This document shows, piece after piece, positions 1 to 9,627 of a stretch of DNA of 64,000 bases. The notes under the pieces are model-generated. The model saw only the letters and a list, made by a program, of their open reading frames with translations, was not told the origin of the DNA and searched no databases. Positions within the stretch are counted from its first letter, which is position 1. The number at the start of each line of letters is the position of its first letter. The translations under genes and the position numbers were made by a program. The stretch spans positions 1,240,001 through 1,304,000 of the forward strand of contig NZ_CP126740.1 of NCBI RefSeq assembly GCF_030246925.1, given 5' to 3'. This DNA is from Microbacterium sp. zg-Y625 (GTDB taxonomy: Bacteria; Actinomycetota; Actinomycetes; Actinomycetales; Microbacteriaceae).

Positions 1-510
1 CCAGCTGGTGTCACCGGCCGAGGTGTCGTCCACGAGGCCCGACGCCTTCAGCTGCTTCGCGACGAGGGGGAAGTCCTTCGGCGGGATCGACAGGTAGAAC
101 GCGTGGTTGCCCATGGTGCCGCGTTCGCGGTCGAGGGTGTGCACGGTCTCCCGCAGCCGGTGGAAGGCGTCGGGGTCGTCGAACTCGCCCGAGACGAAGC
201 GGATCCCCTGGAGGAGCTGCTTCCACGTCTCCTCGCGGAAGGGGGTGCGCGCGTGCTGCTTGACGGCGTCGTACACCACCTGCGCGAAGTCGTCGTCGGC
301 CCAGTCGCGTCGGGCGAACCCGACCAGCGCGAATCCCGGCGGCAGCAGTCCCCGGTTGGCGAGGTCGTACACGGCGGGCATGAGCTTCTTGCGTGACAGG
401 TCGCCCGTCACGCCGAAGATGACGAGCGCGCTCGGACCGGCGATGCGGTTCAGGCGCCGGTCGTCCGGATCGCGCAGCGGGTTGTGGCCACGCGAGATCT
501 CGACGGTCAT
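1..510 (-). CDS. zwf: Glucose-6-phosphate dehydrogenase, N-terminal part (cut by window edge)
   Basis: Catalyses the first, NADP-reducing step of the oxidative pentose phosphate pathway in the cytosol. The 170 N-terminal residues are present and the gene runs off the left edge. A Rossmann nucleotide-binding segment, GVTGDLSRKK, is seen at residues 33-42, as expected for the family. The start is ATG at 510. It lies 8 bases after the pgi stop, so zwf is the last visible member of a tkt-tal-pgi-zwf run. Family assignment is firm; the C-terminal half and substrate site cannot be checked here. Confidence 0.95.
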   Translation of the reverse strand, partial: MTVEISRGHNPLRDPDDRRLNRIAGPSALVIFGVTGDLSRKKLMPAVYDLANRGLLPPGFALVGFARRDWADDDFAQVVYDAVKQHARTPFREETWKQLLQGIRFVSGEFDDPDAFHRLRETVHTLDRERGTMGNHAFYLSIPPKDFPLVAKQLKASGLVDDTSAGDTSW

Positions 511-518
511 ACGTTCTT

Positions 519-2147
519 TCAGTCCTCCAGGACGGCTTCGAACAGCGTCAGCACTTCGGCCTGCGGTTCGATGAGGGTGAGGGTGACGACGGGTCGCCCG
601 TGGGTTTGGGCGAGCACGGTGGCGTCACCGGCGGCCTGCGCGCGGATGAGCTCGGCGAAGGTGAAGGGCCGCCCCGGGATCTCCAGGTCGACCTCGCCGG
701 CGTCGAGGATCTGCACGAAGACGCCGGTGGCGGGGCCGCCCTTGTGGTACTGGCCCGTGGAGTGCAGGAAGCGCGGACCCCAGCCGAACGTCGTGGGGCG
801 GCCGCTGTCTGCCGCGACCATCTCGCGCAGCCCGGCGAGCTGCGACAGGTCGAGCCGGTCGACATATGCCTGCAGCGACACGTAGCCGTCCGCAGGCACG
901 CGCGCCCACAGCTCTTCGAACACGCCCGCGATGGTACCCCGGGCAGCGAGGGCGGGGTCGGACACCCGCACCTCGATGCCGCGTTCGGTGAACGCCGGCT
1001 GTGTCGGGGCGGGCCGCACGTCGAGCAGTCCGCGGGCGGCGACCTTGGCCGACTCCACATCCGGCTGGTCGAAGGGGTTCACGCCGAGGAGGCGGCCGAT
1101 GATCGCGGTCGCGTACTCCCACACCACGAGCTGGGCGCCGAGCGAACCGCTGACAAGGATCTCGCCCTCGTGCTGCTCGAACAGGTGGAACTCGCGCGCC
1201 TCGTCGACGAGACGGAGGATCTGCAGATCCGCCGGACGGGTATCGAGCTCGGGCGAGACCGGGAGGAGGACCACCGGAAGGATGCCGGTGCCGTCCTTGC
1301 CCGTGGACTCCGCGACGAGCTGCTCGATCCAGTCCGGAAGCCCCACGATGTGCGTGCCGTCGCTCACGAGACCGAGCTTGTCGCGACGGGGATCACCGCC
1401 GGCGATGGCCGCGGCGAGTACGAGCGCCGGGTTGTCGGCGCTGTCGATGGCGACCTCGAGCAGGGTCGCCTCGGCCTCGTCGAGGAGTTCCGAGATGTCG
1501 ACCCCCGCCAGTCCCGTGGGGACCAGACCGAACGCGGTGAGGGCGGAGTAGCGTCCGCCCACCGTCGGGTCGGCGTGGAACACGCGATACCCGGCAGCCT
1601 GCGACCGCTCGTCGAGGGGCGAGCCGGGGTCGGTGACGACGACCACGTGCTCGGCGGGGTCCATCCCGACATCCAGCCACGCCGCCTCGAAGGCGCGCAG
1701 GGCCGAATCGGTCTCGACCGTCGAGCCCGACTTCGACGACACGACCAGCACCGTCTCGGCCAGGCCGCCGGTCTCGGCGTCACCGTCGATGGCGGCGAGC
1801 ACCTGCCCGGGGGCGGTGGAGTCGAGGATCACCAGGGGTCGGCCCGCGGTCTGTGCGATCACCTCGGGAGCAAGCGACGACCCGCCCATGCCGGCCAGCA
1901 CGATGCGCGTCATCCCCCGGGCGGCGAACTCGTCGCGCAGGGCGGTGATCTGGGGGACCAGCGGCCGGGAGACGCTCACGGCCTGCACCCATCCCAGCCG
2001 ACGTGATGCCTCGGCCTCGGCCTCGGCACCCCACAGGCTCCCGTCGCCCGCCGTGATGCCGCTGGCGACGAGGTCGGCGACGAGCCCGGGAAGCGTGCGC
2101 TCGACCGCCGCCTTCGCATGCCCGGTCACCCGGATGTCGAAGGTCAT
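519..2147 (-). CDS. pgi: Glucose-6-phosphate isomerase
   Basis: Interconverts glucose-6-phosphate and fructose-6-phosphate, linking glycolysis to the pentose phosphate enzymes encoded around it. The protein is 542 residues. The sugar-phosphate binding motif SKSGST is at 138-143 and a PGI signature segment ([12 protein letters not shown]) at about 461-472. The ATG at 2147 overlaps the tal stop codon as ATGA, so translation is probably coupled. The open frame continues upstream through tal, but that extension is low-complexity shadow sequence and is not used. The sequence resembles the isomerase half of known transaldolase-isomerase fusions, but here the two are separate overlapping genes. Confidence 0.95.
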   Translation of the reverse strand: MTFDIRVTGHAKAAVERTLPGLVADLVASGITAGDGSLWGAEAEAEASRRLGWVQAVSVSRPLVPQITALRDEFAARGMTRIVLAGMGGSSLAPEVIAQTAGRPLVILDSTAPGQVLAAIDGDAETGGLAETVLVVSSKSGSTVETDSALRAFEAAWLDVGMDPAEHVVVVTDPGSPLDERSQAAGYRVFHADPTVGGRYSALTAFGLVPTGLAGVDISELLDEAEATLLEVAIDSADNPALVLAAAIAGGDPRRDKLGLVSDGTHIVGLPDWIEQLVAESTGKDGTGILPVVLLPVSPELDTRPADLQILRLVDEAREFHLFEQHEGEILVSGSLGAQLVVWEYATAIIGRLLGVNPFDQPDVESAKVAARGLLDVRPAPTQPAFTERGIEVRVSDPALAARGTIAGVFEELWARVPADGYVSLQAYVDRLDLSQLAGLREMVAADSGRPTTFGWGPRFLHSTGQYHKGGPATGVFVQILDAGEVDLEIPGRPFTFAELIRAQAAGDATVLAQTHGRPVVTLTLIEPQAEVLTLFEAVLED

Positions 2148-3265
2148 GCGTCGGCCTTCGCCCCTTCGAGCGCTGCGGTGACGGTGCCCTGCAGCTCGTG
2201 CCAGGACGCGATGAACTTGTCCACGCCCTCGTCCTCGAGCAGCTGGGTGACCTCGACGAGGTCGATCCCGAGGCGGTCGAGGTCGTCGAAGACCTTGTGC
2301 GCAGCCTCGTAGGTGCCGCTGATGCTGTCTCCGGTGATCTGGCCGTGGTCGAACGTCGCCTCGAGGGTCTTCTCGGGCATGGTGTTGACGGTGCCGGGGG
2401 CGACGAGCTCGGTGACGTAGAGCGTGTCGGGGAGCTTCGGGTCCTTGACGCCGGTGGAGGCCCACAGGGGACGCTGCACGTTGGCACCGGCTGCCACGAG
2501 GTCGGTCGCGCGCTTCTCGGCGAACTTCTGCTCGAACAGCTCATAGGCCAGGCGCGCGTTGGCGACACCCGCGAGCGACATGAGCCCCTCGGCCTCGCCG
2601 GTGCCCACGGCCTCGAGACGCTTGTTGACCTCGGTGTCGACCCGCGAGACGAAGAACGAGGCCACGGAGTGGATGCCGGTGAGGTCGACACCGGCATCCT
2701 TGGCCTGCTCGAGACCCGTGAGGTATGCCTCGATGACCTCGGCGTACCGCTCCAGCGAGAAGATGAGCGTGACGTTGACCGAGATGCCTGCGGCGATGAC
2801 CTCGGTGATCGCGGGCAGCCCGGCCTTGGTCGCGGGGATCTTGATCAGCACGTTCGGCCGGTCGACGGCCGCCGCGAGCTCCTTGGCCTGGGCGACGGTC
2901 GCGGCGGTGTCGTGCGCGAGGTCGGGGGAGACCTCGATCGACACCCGGCCGTCGACACCCTTCGTGGCGTCGTAGATGGGGCGGAAGATGTCGCACGCGC
3001 TCTGCACGTCGGTGGTGGTCAGCGAGAAGATCGTGTCGTCCGTCGACGCGCCCTTGGCAGCCTGGGCGGCGATGGCCTCTTCGTAGCCGATGCCGGCGGA
3101 GATCGCGCCCTGGAAGATCGTCGGGTTCGTGGTCACCCCGACGACGTTGCGGGTGTCGATGAGCTGCTGCAGGTTGCCGGTGGTGATGCGCTGGCGGGAG
3201 AGGTCGTCGAGCCAGATGCTGACGCCGGCGTCGGACAGGGCCTGCGTGGGGGTGGGCGTGGTCAT
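2144..3265 (-). CDS. tal: Transaldolase
   Basis: Transfers a dihydroxyacetone unit between sugar phosphates in the non-oxidative pentose phosphate pathway. It has 373 residues, normal for the actinobacterial class. The Schiff-base lysine lies in NVLIKIPAT (Lys142) and the N-terminal motif GVTTNPTIF is at 43-51. The start at 3265 overlaps the tkt stop (ATGA), and its own stop overlaps the pgi start. It is the second gene of a tightly coupled tkt-tal-pgi-zwf operon. Confidence 0.96.
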   Translation of the reverse strand: MTTPTPTQALSDAGVSIWLDDLSRQRITTGNLQQLIDTRNVVGVTTNPTIFQGAISAGIGYEEAIAAQAAKGASTDDTIFSLTTTDVQSACDIFRPIYDATKGVDGRVSIEVSPDLAHDTAATVAQAKELAAAVDRPNVLIKIPATKAGLPAITEVIAAGISVNVTLIFSLERYAEVIEAYLTGLEQAKDAGVDLTGIHSVASFFVSRVDTEVNKRLEAVGTGEAEGLMSLAGVANARLAYELFEQKFAEKRATDLVAAGANVQRPLWASTGVKDPKLPDTLYVTELVAPGTVNTMPEKTLEATFDHGQITGDSISGTYEAAHKVFDDLDRLGIDLVEVTQLLEDEGVDKFIASWHELQGTVTAALEGAKADA

Positions 3266-5361
3266 GCGTGGGTCTCCTTGAGAGTCTCGCGTGCCGCTTC
3301 CACGACCGCGTCGGCGGTGATGCCGAACTTCTGGAACAGGGTCTTGTAGTCGGCCGATGCGCCGAAGTGGTCGATCGCGACGGAGCGGCCGGCGTCGCCG
3401 ACGACCCCGCGCCACGTCAGGGGGGAGCCGGCCTCGACCGACACCCGCGCCTTCACGGCGGACGGCAGGACCTGCTCGCGGTAGGCGGCATCCTGCTCGG
3501 CGAACCACTCGAGCGACGGCGCCGACACCACGCGGGCGTTGACCCCCTCGGCGGCGAGCGTCTCGCGGGCGGCGACGGCCAGCTGCACCTCGGAACCGGT
3601 GGCGATGAGGATGACGTCCGGCGTGCCCCCGGGAGCCTCCGCGAGGATGTACGCGCCCTTGGCCACGTTGTCCGCCGAGGCGAACGCGTCGCCGTCGGCG
3701 TCACCGGTGCCCCGGGGGAACACCGGGATGTTCTGGCGCGTCAGCGCGATGCCGACGGGACCGCCGTTGCGGCGCAGGATCTCGAGCCATGCCGCAGCCG
3801 TCTCGTTCGCGTCGGCGGGGCGCACGACAGTGAAGTTGGGAATCGCGCGCAGCGTCGCCAGCTGCTCGATCGGCTGGTGGGTCGGGCCGTCCTCGCCGAG
3901 GGCGACCGAGTCGTGGGTCCAGACGAAGATCGACGGGATGTCCATCAGAGCGGCCAGACGCACCGCGGGGCGCATGTAGTCGCTGAAGATGAGGAAGGTG
4001 CCGCCGAACGGACGGGTGGGGCCGTGCAGCTTGATGCCGTTGATGATGGCGCCCATGGCGTGCTCGCGGATGCCGAAGTGCAGCACCCGGCCGTAGGGCG
4101 AACCCGACCACTCGTGGGTCGACCATTCGGCGGGGATGAAGCTCTTGGCATCCTTGATCGTCGTGAGGTTGGACTCTGCCAGGTCGGCCGATCCGCCCCA
4201 CAGCTCGGGCAGCTCGGCGGCCAGAGCGTTGATCACGAGGCCCGACGCGGCGCGGGTGGACACGTCCTTGCCGGCTTCGAACGTCGGGAGCGCGTCGGCG
4301 ATGTCCGCCGGCAGTTCACCGGCTTCGAGCCGGTCCAGCAGTGCCTTGCGCTCGGGGTTGGCCTCGGCCCAGGCGTCGAACGCCTGCTGCCACTCGGCGC
4401 GGGCGGGCGCGGCGCGCTCGGCGAGGGCACGGGTGTGCGCGATCACGTCGTCGGCCACCTCGAAGGTCTTCTCGGGGTCGAAGCCCAGCACCTTCTTCGT
4501 CGCGGCGAGCTCGTCGGCACCGAGGGCGGAGCCGTGGATCTTGCCGCTGTTCTGCTTGCCGGGGGACGGCCACCCGATGATGGTCTTGAGCACGATGAGC
4601 GAGGGGCGGTCGGTCTCGCCCTTGGCCGCCTCGATCGCCGCATAGAGCTCGGCGACGTCCTCGACGTACTCGCCGGTGCGCTTCCAGTCGACCGTCTGCA
4701 CGTGCCAGCCATAGGCCTCGTAGCGTGCGGCCACGTCCTCGGTGAAGGCGACGTTCGTGTCGTCCTCGATGGAGATCTGGTTGGAGTCGTAGATGGCGAT
4801 GAGGTTGCCGAGCTGCTGGTGGCCGGCGAGCGACCCCGCCTCGCTGGTCACGCCCTCCTGCAGGTCGCCGTCGCCGGCGATCACGTAGACGAAGTGGTCG
4901 AAGGGGGAGGTTCCCGCCGGAGCCTCGGGGTCGAAGAGGCCGCGCTCGTAGCGCGCGGCGTAGGCGAACCCGACCGCGGAGGCCAGACCCTGCCCGAGCG
5001 GACCCGTGGTGATCTCGACACCGTCGGTGTGACGGAACTCCGGGTGGCCGGGGGTCTTCGAACCCCACGTGCGCAGCGCCTTGAGGTCGTCGAGCTCCAG
5101 ACCGAAGCCGCCGAGGTACAGCTGCACGTACTGCGTGAGCGACGAGTGCCCCGCCGACAGGATGAAGCGGTCACGGCCGAGCCAGTGGGTGTCGGTGGGG
5201 TCGTGGCGCAGCACCCGCTGGTACAGCAGGTAGGCGGCCGGTGCGAGGCTCATGGCGGTGCCGGGGTGGCCGTTGCCGACCTTCTCCACGGCATCGGCTG
5301 CCAGCACTCGGGCGGTGTCCACCGCGCGCCGGTCGATCTCTTCCCACTGCAACTCCGACAC
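3262..5361 (-). CDS. tkt: Transketolase
   Basis: Thiamine-diphosphate enzyme moving two-carbon units in the pentose phosphate pathway. The 699 residues match the family length. The N-terminal [11 protein letters not shown] segment and the ThDP motif [12 protein letters not shown] are both visible. I take GTG at 5361 as the start because AGAAAGG lies just upstream. An ATG at 5391 would add ten residues. The open frame continues far upstream, antisense to ctaB, without protein-like sequence. First gene of the operon; transcription probably begins in the gap shared with the divergent ctaB. Confidence 0.96.
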   Translation of the reverse strand: MSELQWEEIDRRAVDTARVLAADAVEKVGNGHPGTAMSLAPAAYLLYQRVLRHDPTDTHWLGRDRFILSAGHSSLTQYVQLYLGGFGLELDDLKALRTWGSKTPGHPEFRHTDGVEITTGPLGQGLASAVGFAYAARYERGLFDPEAPAGTSPFDHFVYVIAGDGDLQEGVTSEAGSLAGHQQLGNLIAIYDSNQISIEDDTNVAFTEDVAARYEAYGWHVQTVDWKRTGEYVEDVAELYAAIEAAKGETDRPSLIVLKTIIGWPSPGKQNSGKIHGSALGADELAATKKVLGFDPEKTFEVADDVIAHTRALAERAAPARAEWQQAFDAWAEANPERKALLDRLEAGELPADIADALPTFEAGKDVSTRAASGLVINALAAELPELWGGSADLAESNLTTIKDAKSFIPAEWSTHEWSGSPYGRVLHFGIREHAMGAIINGIKLHGPTRPFGGTFLIFSDYMRPAVRLAALMDIPSIFVWTHDSVALGEDGPTHQPIEQLATLRAIPNFTVVRPADANETAAAWLEILRRNGGPVGIALTRQNIPVFPRGTGDADGDAFASADNVAKGAYILAEAPGGTPDVILIATGSEVQLAVAARETLAAEGVNARVVSAPSLEWFAEQDAAYREQVLPSAVKARVSVEAGSPLTWRGVVGDAGRSVAIDHFGASADYKTLFQKFGITADAVVEAARETLKETHA

Positions 5362-5464
5362 TAGGTCGCCTTTCTCGAGGGAGTGCGCCATCCCAGGGCC
5401 GGTCCGCAGCCCTCGTTCGCAAGGGGTGACGGCGGCCGGCGGGCACCGGCGCGCGTGTGGGTTC

Positions 5465-5470
5465 AGCATA
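5465..5470 (-). promoter_or_regulatory. Possible -10 element for the tkt operon
   Basis: TATGCT on the minus strand, about 100 bases upstream of the tkt start, in the gap between the divergent tkt and ctaB genes. It fits the TANNNT pattern, but no convincing -35 is seen, so this is a suggestion only. Confidence 0.3.
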
Positions 5471-5549
5471 GCGAAGTGGGGTACAGGGGAGGGCGGTCTT
5501 GTGCCTGTGTGACAATGCCGCACCGGCTCGCCGCGCGAAGGCCATGGCC

Positions 5550-5555
5550 TAGACT
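5550..5555 (+). promoter_or_regulatory. Possible -10 element for ctaB
   Basis: TAGACT, 31 bases upstream of the ctaB ATG. It matches the TANNNT hexamers found repeatedly in this window. The resulting leader would be about 25 bases and would contain GGGGGAAA near the start codon. Confidence 0.4.
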
Positions 5556-5586
5556 GAGAAGGCAGGCAGCGGCGATAGCGGGGGAA

Positions 5587-6510
5587 ATGGACATCACGAC
5601 GACGTCGGGCAGTGTGCAGACGGCGGCCCCCTCGTTCGGACGCACCGTCCGCGCCTACGTCGCGCTGACGAAGCCGCGCGTGCTGGAGCTGCTGCTGGTG
5701 ACCACAGTGCCGGTGATGATCCTCGCGCAGGGCGGGTTCCCCAATGTCTGGCTGGTGCTGGCCACCGTGATCGGCGGCTCGATGAGCGCCGGCTCCGCGG
5801 CGGCGTTCAACATGTACCTCGACCGCGACATCGACGCGCACATGAAGCGCACCGCCCGCCGCCCCATCGTCACCGGCGAGGTCTCGGCCCGCGGGGCGCT
5901 CATCTTCTCGTGGGTGCTGGCCGTGGCATCCACCGTCTGGCTGCTCGCGACGACGAACTGGGTCGCCGCCTCGCTGTCGGTCGGGGCCATCTTCTTCTAC
6001 GTCGTGATCTACACGATGATCCTCAAGCGCCGCACCGAGCAGAACATCGTCTGGGGCGGCATCGCCGGCTGCTTCCCGGTGCTGATCGGCTGGTCCGCCG
6101 TGACCGGCTCGCTGTCGTGGAGCGCGTTCATCCTCTTCGCGCTCGTGTTCCTCTGGACGCCGCCGCACTACTGGCCCCTGTCGATGAAGTACAAGGGCGA
6201 CTACGCCGAGGTCGAGGTGCCCATGCTGGGCGCCACCCGCAACGGCACACAGGTCGGCCTGCAGGTCATCCTCTACGCATGGGCCACCGTCGCGTGCTCG
6301 CTGCTGCTGATCCCGGTGGGCGAGATGGGGCTCGTGTACACGGTGTCGGCCCTGGTCTTCGGCGGCTGGTTCGTCTACGAATCCCACGTGCTCTACAACC
6401 GTGCGGTGCGCGGCACGGAGCCCAAGCCGATGCGGGTGTTCCACGCGTCGATCACCTACCTGACGCTGCTGTTCGTCGCGATCGCCGTCGACCCGCTCCT
6501 GCCCTTCTGA
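5587..6510 (+). CDS. ctaB: Heme O synthase (protoheme IX farnesyltransferase)
   Basis: Membrane UbiA-family prenyltransferase that adds a farnesyl group to heme B to make heme O, the precursor of heme A for cytochrome oxidase. The 307 residues show multiple hydrophobic helices, the Asp-rich prenyl diphosphate motif [19 protein letters not shown] near 80, and the [16 protein letters not shown] segment typical of the family. It sits divergent from tkt. ctaA (heme A synthase) lies about 2 kb downstream on the other strand, and a SURF1 gene lies further on, so oxidase assembly genes are spread through this region. Confidence 0.96.
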   Translation: MDITTTSGSVQTAAPSFGRTVRAYVALTKPRVLELLLVTTVPVMILAQGGFPNVWLVLATVIGGSMSAGSAAAFNMYLDRDIDAHMKRTARRPIVTGEVSARGALIFSWVLAVASTVWLLATTNWVAASLSVGAIFFYVVIYTMILKRRTEQNIVWGGIAGCFPVLIGWSAVTGSLSWSAFILFALVFLWTPPHYWPLSMKYKGDYAEVEVPMLGATRNGTQVGLQVILYAWATVACSLLLIPVGEMGLVYTVSALVFGGWFVYESHVLYNRAVRGTEPKPMRVFHASITYLTLLFVAIAVDPLLPF

Positions 6511-6802
6511 TCCCGGCCGGTTGCGCCGCCCGCGTCCCCGGTTGCGCGCCGCCGCCGTTGCGCGCCGCCCCGCGTCGCCGCCGCGCCGCCGGTTCTTCGG
6601 GGATAAGCAGTTCTTCGGAGGGCATCGGGCCGTCGGCTCCGGGACAACGGCGATCCCCGAAGTTGTGGCTTCCCAGGACGCCGACGCTGGGGCGGGGGTG
6701 GGTCCGCAGCGCGGCCTCCACAGGTGTGTGGATGCCCTCTTCGTCCACGGTTCGTCGGTGGGGCGCAGCGGACGCCGCGCGGGGCGGGCATGCTCAGGCG
6801 CC
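6511..6802 (+). other. Intergenic region with short GC-rich repeats
   Basis: About 290 bases with no convincing gene. The first part holds three degenerate copies of GTTGCGCGCCGCC. An inverted repeat TTCGGGGAT (6596-6604) / ATCCCCGAA (6653-6661) follows, and TTCTTCGG occurs twice. I see no terminator with a U-run behind ctaB and no strong promoter for the next gene. Confidence 0.5.
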
Positions 6803-7660
6803 ATGGCAGCCGAGATGAGGACCGAGACGGCGATCCGCCGCCTGTGTGAGCGGATCGCCGTCCGAGGCGGTGTGGCGCGGGTGTCGTCGCTGCAGCGCGA
6901 GGGGTGGACGCGCTACTGCATCCGGATGGCCCTGGAGCGCGGGCTGTTGTCCCGCGTGCGGCGGGACTGGGTGGCGATCCCGGGCGCGGATGCCGAACTC
7001 GTCGCGGCGGCGCGCGGCGGCGTGGTGTTGTCGTGCATCACGGAGGCGCGGCGTCGCGGGCTGTGGGTGCTGCGCGAGGAGCGCCCCCATGTCGCGGCCC
7101 TTCCCCACGCGGCGGGGCACAAGGCCTCGCGCCCGGTGGTGCACTGGGCGGAACCGCTCGTGCCGCGGCATCCCGACGTCCTCGCGGACCCGATCGAGAA
7201 CGTCCTGACGATCGTCGCGTCGTGTCAGCCCCACGAGGTCGCGCTGGCGGTGTGGGAGTCCGCACTGCAGCAGGGGCTCGCGACGATGGACGTGCTCGCG
7301 CGGATGCCGCTGCCGGCGGCATCCCGCCGACTGCTCGCCGAGGCGCACCCGTTCGCCGGGTCCGGGCTGGAGACCATCTTCGCCGTGCGGCTGCGGTGGC
7401 TGCGCGTCCGCATCGTGCCGCAGGCCTGGATCGAGGGACACCGGGTCGACTTCCTCATCGGGGACCGGCTGGTCATCCAGATCGACGGCGGTGAGCACGT
7501 CGGGCGGCAGCGAGCTGACGATGTGGCGCACGACGCTGAGCTTCTGCTGCGGGGGTACCACGTGATCCGCGTGACCTATCCGCAGGTCATCGACGACTGG
7601 CCGGCCGTGCAGGACCGCATCGCGCGTGCGGTCGGCCAAGGGCTGCACCGCGTCCGGTAA
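6803..7660 (+). CDS. DUF559 endonuclease-like protein with AbiEi-like N-terminal winged helix
   Basis: A 285-residue protein of a type common in Microbacteriaceae. The N-terminal 60 residues look like the winged helix-turn-helix of AbiEi-like proteins. The last 100 residues look like the Vsr-like PD-(D/E)XK fold of DUF559, with GLETIF, HRVDFLIG and LVIQIDGGEH carrying the acidic positions. No substrate or target can be named. There is no toxin partner, so I do not call it a toxin-antitoxin gene. The start could be ATG 6803 or ATG 6815; neither has a clear ribosome binding site. It stands alone between ctaB and a convergent membrane gene. Confidence 0.7.
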   Translation: MAAEMRTETAIRRLCERIAVRGGVARVSSLQREGWTRYCIRMALERGLLSRVRRDWVAIPGADAELVAAARGGVVLSCITEARRRGLWVLREERPHVAALPHAAGHKASRPVVHWAEPLVPRHPDVLADPIENVLTIVASCQPHEVALAVWESALQQGLATMDVLARMPLPAASRRLLAEAHPFAGSGLETIFAVRLRWLRVRIVPQAWIEGHRVDFLIGDRLVIQIDGGEHVGRQRADDVAHDAELLLRGYHVIRVTYPQVIDDWPAVQDRIARAVGQGLHRVR

Positions 7661-7854
7661 GGCCGCGACGCCACGTCGTCGGAGAAGGACGCATTTGCGG
7701 AGGCAAAGCCCGGGCGGGCTCCGAGGTTCGAGGTCATCTCCGAAGCTGCGGCGGCGCCGCGGGCGCGGATGCCGGACGGCGCGGATGCCGCGGACGGCGC
7801 ATGCCGGCGGTCGCGGCGCCCGCCCGCCGCCCCCGCCCGCCCACCCGCGTCAGG
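7661..7854. other. Intergenic spacer between convergent genes
   Basis: About 190 very GC-rich bases. GCGCGGATGCCG-type units recur at about 7765-7805, including two GGATGCC heptamers. I see no clear terminator or gene. Confidence 0.4.
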
Positions 7855-8331
7855 TCAGGGGCGGGGCGCCTCGGGGTCGGACGCGTCCACGCGCGGCTTC
7901 GTCAGGGCGGGGGCGGGGCCGGCGGCGTCCACCGTCGTGACGTGCGCCGCGGGGCCTCCGGCCGGAGCGGGACCGGAACCGGCGGTGGACGCGGGGGAGG
8001 CGGTGGCCGAGGTCGAGTGCACCGCCGGCCCGTCGAACGGCTCGGGGGCCGGCACCGCGGCGGACGCGGCCGGTACGAGCGAACGCGCCGACGCGACGGT
8101 GAGCGCCAGCGCGAGACCGACGAGGCCTGCGCCCACGAGGATGCCGCCGACGACCGCCTCGACCTGGCCCACGTAGACCTCGATGCCCGTCGCCGTTCCC
8201 GCCGCCAGAGCGGTCGCCATGACGGTGAGGCGATCGAACAGCATGACCGCGCCGGCGATGGCGGTGGCCAGCGATCCCACGACGAGGATCCAGAACGGGA
8301 TGCTGCGGGCGAGGCGGGCGCGAGAGGTCAT
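7855..8331 (-). CDS. Small membrane protein with Ala/Pro-rich C-terminal tail
   Basis: A 158-residue protein of unknown function. Two to three hydrophobic helices are visible in the first 90 residues (starting at IPFWILVVGSLATAIAGAVML), followed by a low-complexity Ala/Pro/Ser tail probably outside the membrane core. The ATG at 8331 has AAGGAG eight bases upstream. It lies downstream of ctaA on the same strand, 83 bases apart, so may be cotranscribed. Homologues in this group are often given uninformative names; I assign no function. Confidence 0.75.
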   Translation of the reverse strand: MTSRARLARSIPFWILVVGSLATAIAGAVMLFDRLTVMATALAAGTATGIEVYVGQVEAVVGGILVGAGLVGLALALTVASARSLVPAASAAVPAPEPFDGPAVHSTSATASPASTAGSGPAPAGGPAAHVTTVDAAGPAPALTKPRVDASDPEAPRP

Positions 8332-8414
8332 GCTGCTCCTTGCTGGGAACGCGGCCGATGCCGCGAGGGGGTGCCCAGCCTGCGCCTCTTACCCGGACAG
8401 AGCCAGGGAGCGCG

Positions 8415-9380
8415 CTATGCGTGCGCTATGTGCAGCTCTTCGGCGCGGTCGCTGGTCGGCGCTGCCGGCGCCTTCAGTCGCAGCACGACGACCGTCATCG
8501 TCGCCGCCGCCAGGGCCGCGAGCACCATGTGTACGCCGACGGCGAGTTCGGGCAGGCCGTTGCGCGCCTGGTACAGGCCGACGGCGATCTGCACCAGCAC
8601 GACGCCCAGCAGCGCGGTGACCCATGCCCGGGTGGGGAGGCGCCGCGACCAGGCGACGGCCGTCAGCAGCAGCACCAGGGCGAACAGCGCATAGCCGGGC
8701 CAGGCGTGCACGTGCTCGAGCAGCTCGGCGTTGAAGCCGTTGCGACCGGCATCCGCATCGCCCGAGTGCGGGCCGGCGCCGGTGGTGAGCACGCCGAAGA
8801 CGATCGTGAGGGCCAGGGCCAGCGTGGTCACGTGCGTCGTGATCGCGTACCAGCGGGGCACCGCGAGCGCGCGAGAACCGGGGGCGGCGTGCATGCGCAC
8901 GAGGAACGCGGCGCACACGCACACGAGTACGAGCGAAGCGACGTAGTGGAAGCCCACGATGAAGGGGTTCAGGCCCGTCAGCACCGTGATGCCGCCGACG
9001 ACGGCCTGCGCGACGACGCCGCCCAGCACGACGAGCGACAGGGCGAACAGGTCGCGGCGCTCGGCGCGCATGCGCCAGACCAGCACGACCACGATGAGGG
9101 CGAGGATTCCGACGAGTCCCGTCAGGGTGCGGTTTCCGAACTCGATGACACCGTGGATGCCCATCTCGGGCGTGTTCACCAGCGAATCGGGGGTGCAGGT
9201 GGGCCACGTCGGGCAGCCGAGCCCCGACCCGGTGAGGCGCACCGCACCGCCGGTGGCGATGATGAGCACCTCGGCCAGGAACGACAGCCAGGCGAAGACG
9301 CGCACCCGCCGATCGACGCGATCGGGGAGCCGATCGAGCAGGCGGGACGAGCGGGTCGTCGCTGCGGCCGCGTGGGACAT
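8415..9380 (-). CDS. ctaA: Heme A synthase (CtaA/Cox15 family)
   Basis: Oxidises heme O to heme A in the membrane for the aa3-type oxidase. The 321-residue protein has about eight hydrophobic helices. Heme-ligand candidates lie in HGVIEFGNRTLTG, FHYVASLVLV, HVHAW and VHMVLAAL. A cysteine pair in GLGCPTWPTC matches that of Gram-positive CtaA. I chose ATG 9380 because AGGAGG lies eight bases upstream; an in-frame ATG ten codons earlier lacks this. It is divergent from the suf operon. Confidence 0.95.
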   Translation of the reverse strand: MSHAAAATTRSSRLLDRLPDRVDRRVRVFAWLSFLAEVLIIATGGAVRLTGSGLGCPTWPTCTPDSLVNTPEMGIHGVIEFGNRTLTGLVGILALIVVVLVWRMRAERRDLFALSLVVLGGVVAQAVVGGITVLTGLNPFIVGFHYVASLVLVCVCAAFLVRMHAAPGSRALAVPRWYAITTHVTTLALALTIVFGVLTTGAGPHSGDADAGRNGFNAELLEHVHAWPGYALFALVLLLTAVAWSRRLPTRAWVTALLGVVLVQIAVGLYQARNGLPELAVGVHMVLAALAAATMTVVVLRLKAPAAPTSDRAEELHIAHA

Positions 9381-9627
9381 GTCGTCGCCTCCTGGGAATG
9401 CGCACCGCATCGGGATGGGCGGTCCGCGCGGCCACGCCGGATCCCGGCGCTGCCTGTAGACTCATGGGGTGGGATGCCGCGCGTGAGCGCCGGTCATCTC
9501 TTACAGTCTAGGCGCGATTGCGCGCCAGTTGAGCGGGCCCGAAAGCGGCATCACCCCCTCGGAACTCCACGGGGGGACGTGAATGCCGGGACGGATGACA
9601 CCGTTGCGGCCCAGAGGAGGAATCGTC
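9381..9627. promoter_or_regulatory. Divergent ctaA / suf promoter region
   Basis: The 247 bases hold two TAGACT hexamers facing in opposite senses: plus-strand at 9457-9462 (for suf) and minus-strand at 9505-9510 (for ctaA). Transcripts from both would leave with untranslated leaders. A GTG six bases after the plus-strand hexamer opens a five-codon frame (9469-9486). No SufR-type operator was recognised and no regulator gene is adjacent. Confidence 0.45.

Noticed and set aside
600..2006. 468-residue open frame antisense to pgi
   Set aside because: Sequence is Arg/Gly/Glu-biased with no family pattern; it arises from GC-rich codon third positions of pgi.
3268..5364. 698-residue open frame antisense to tkt
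   Set aside because: Shadow of tkt; low-complexity Gly/Val/Arg-rich reading, no motifs or start signals.
6596..6661. Inverted repeat TTCGGGGAT/ATCCCCGAA as a terminator after ctaB
   Set aside because: The 48-base spacer is too long and there is no U-run; no better explanation found.
5392..6804. Long upstream extension of the tkt reading frame
   Set aside because: It runs antisense to ctaB and is not protein-like; the GTG at 5361 has a proper ribosome binding site.
6803..7660. AbiEi-like antitoxin call for the DUF559 gene
   Set aside because: Only the N-terminal winged helix is AbiEi-like; no toxin gene is adjacent and the C-terminus is endonuclease-like.
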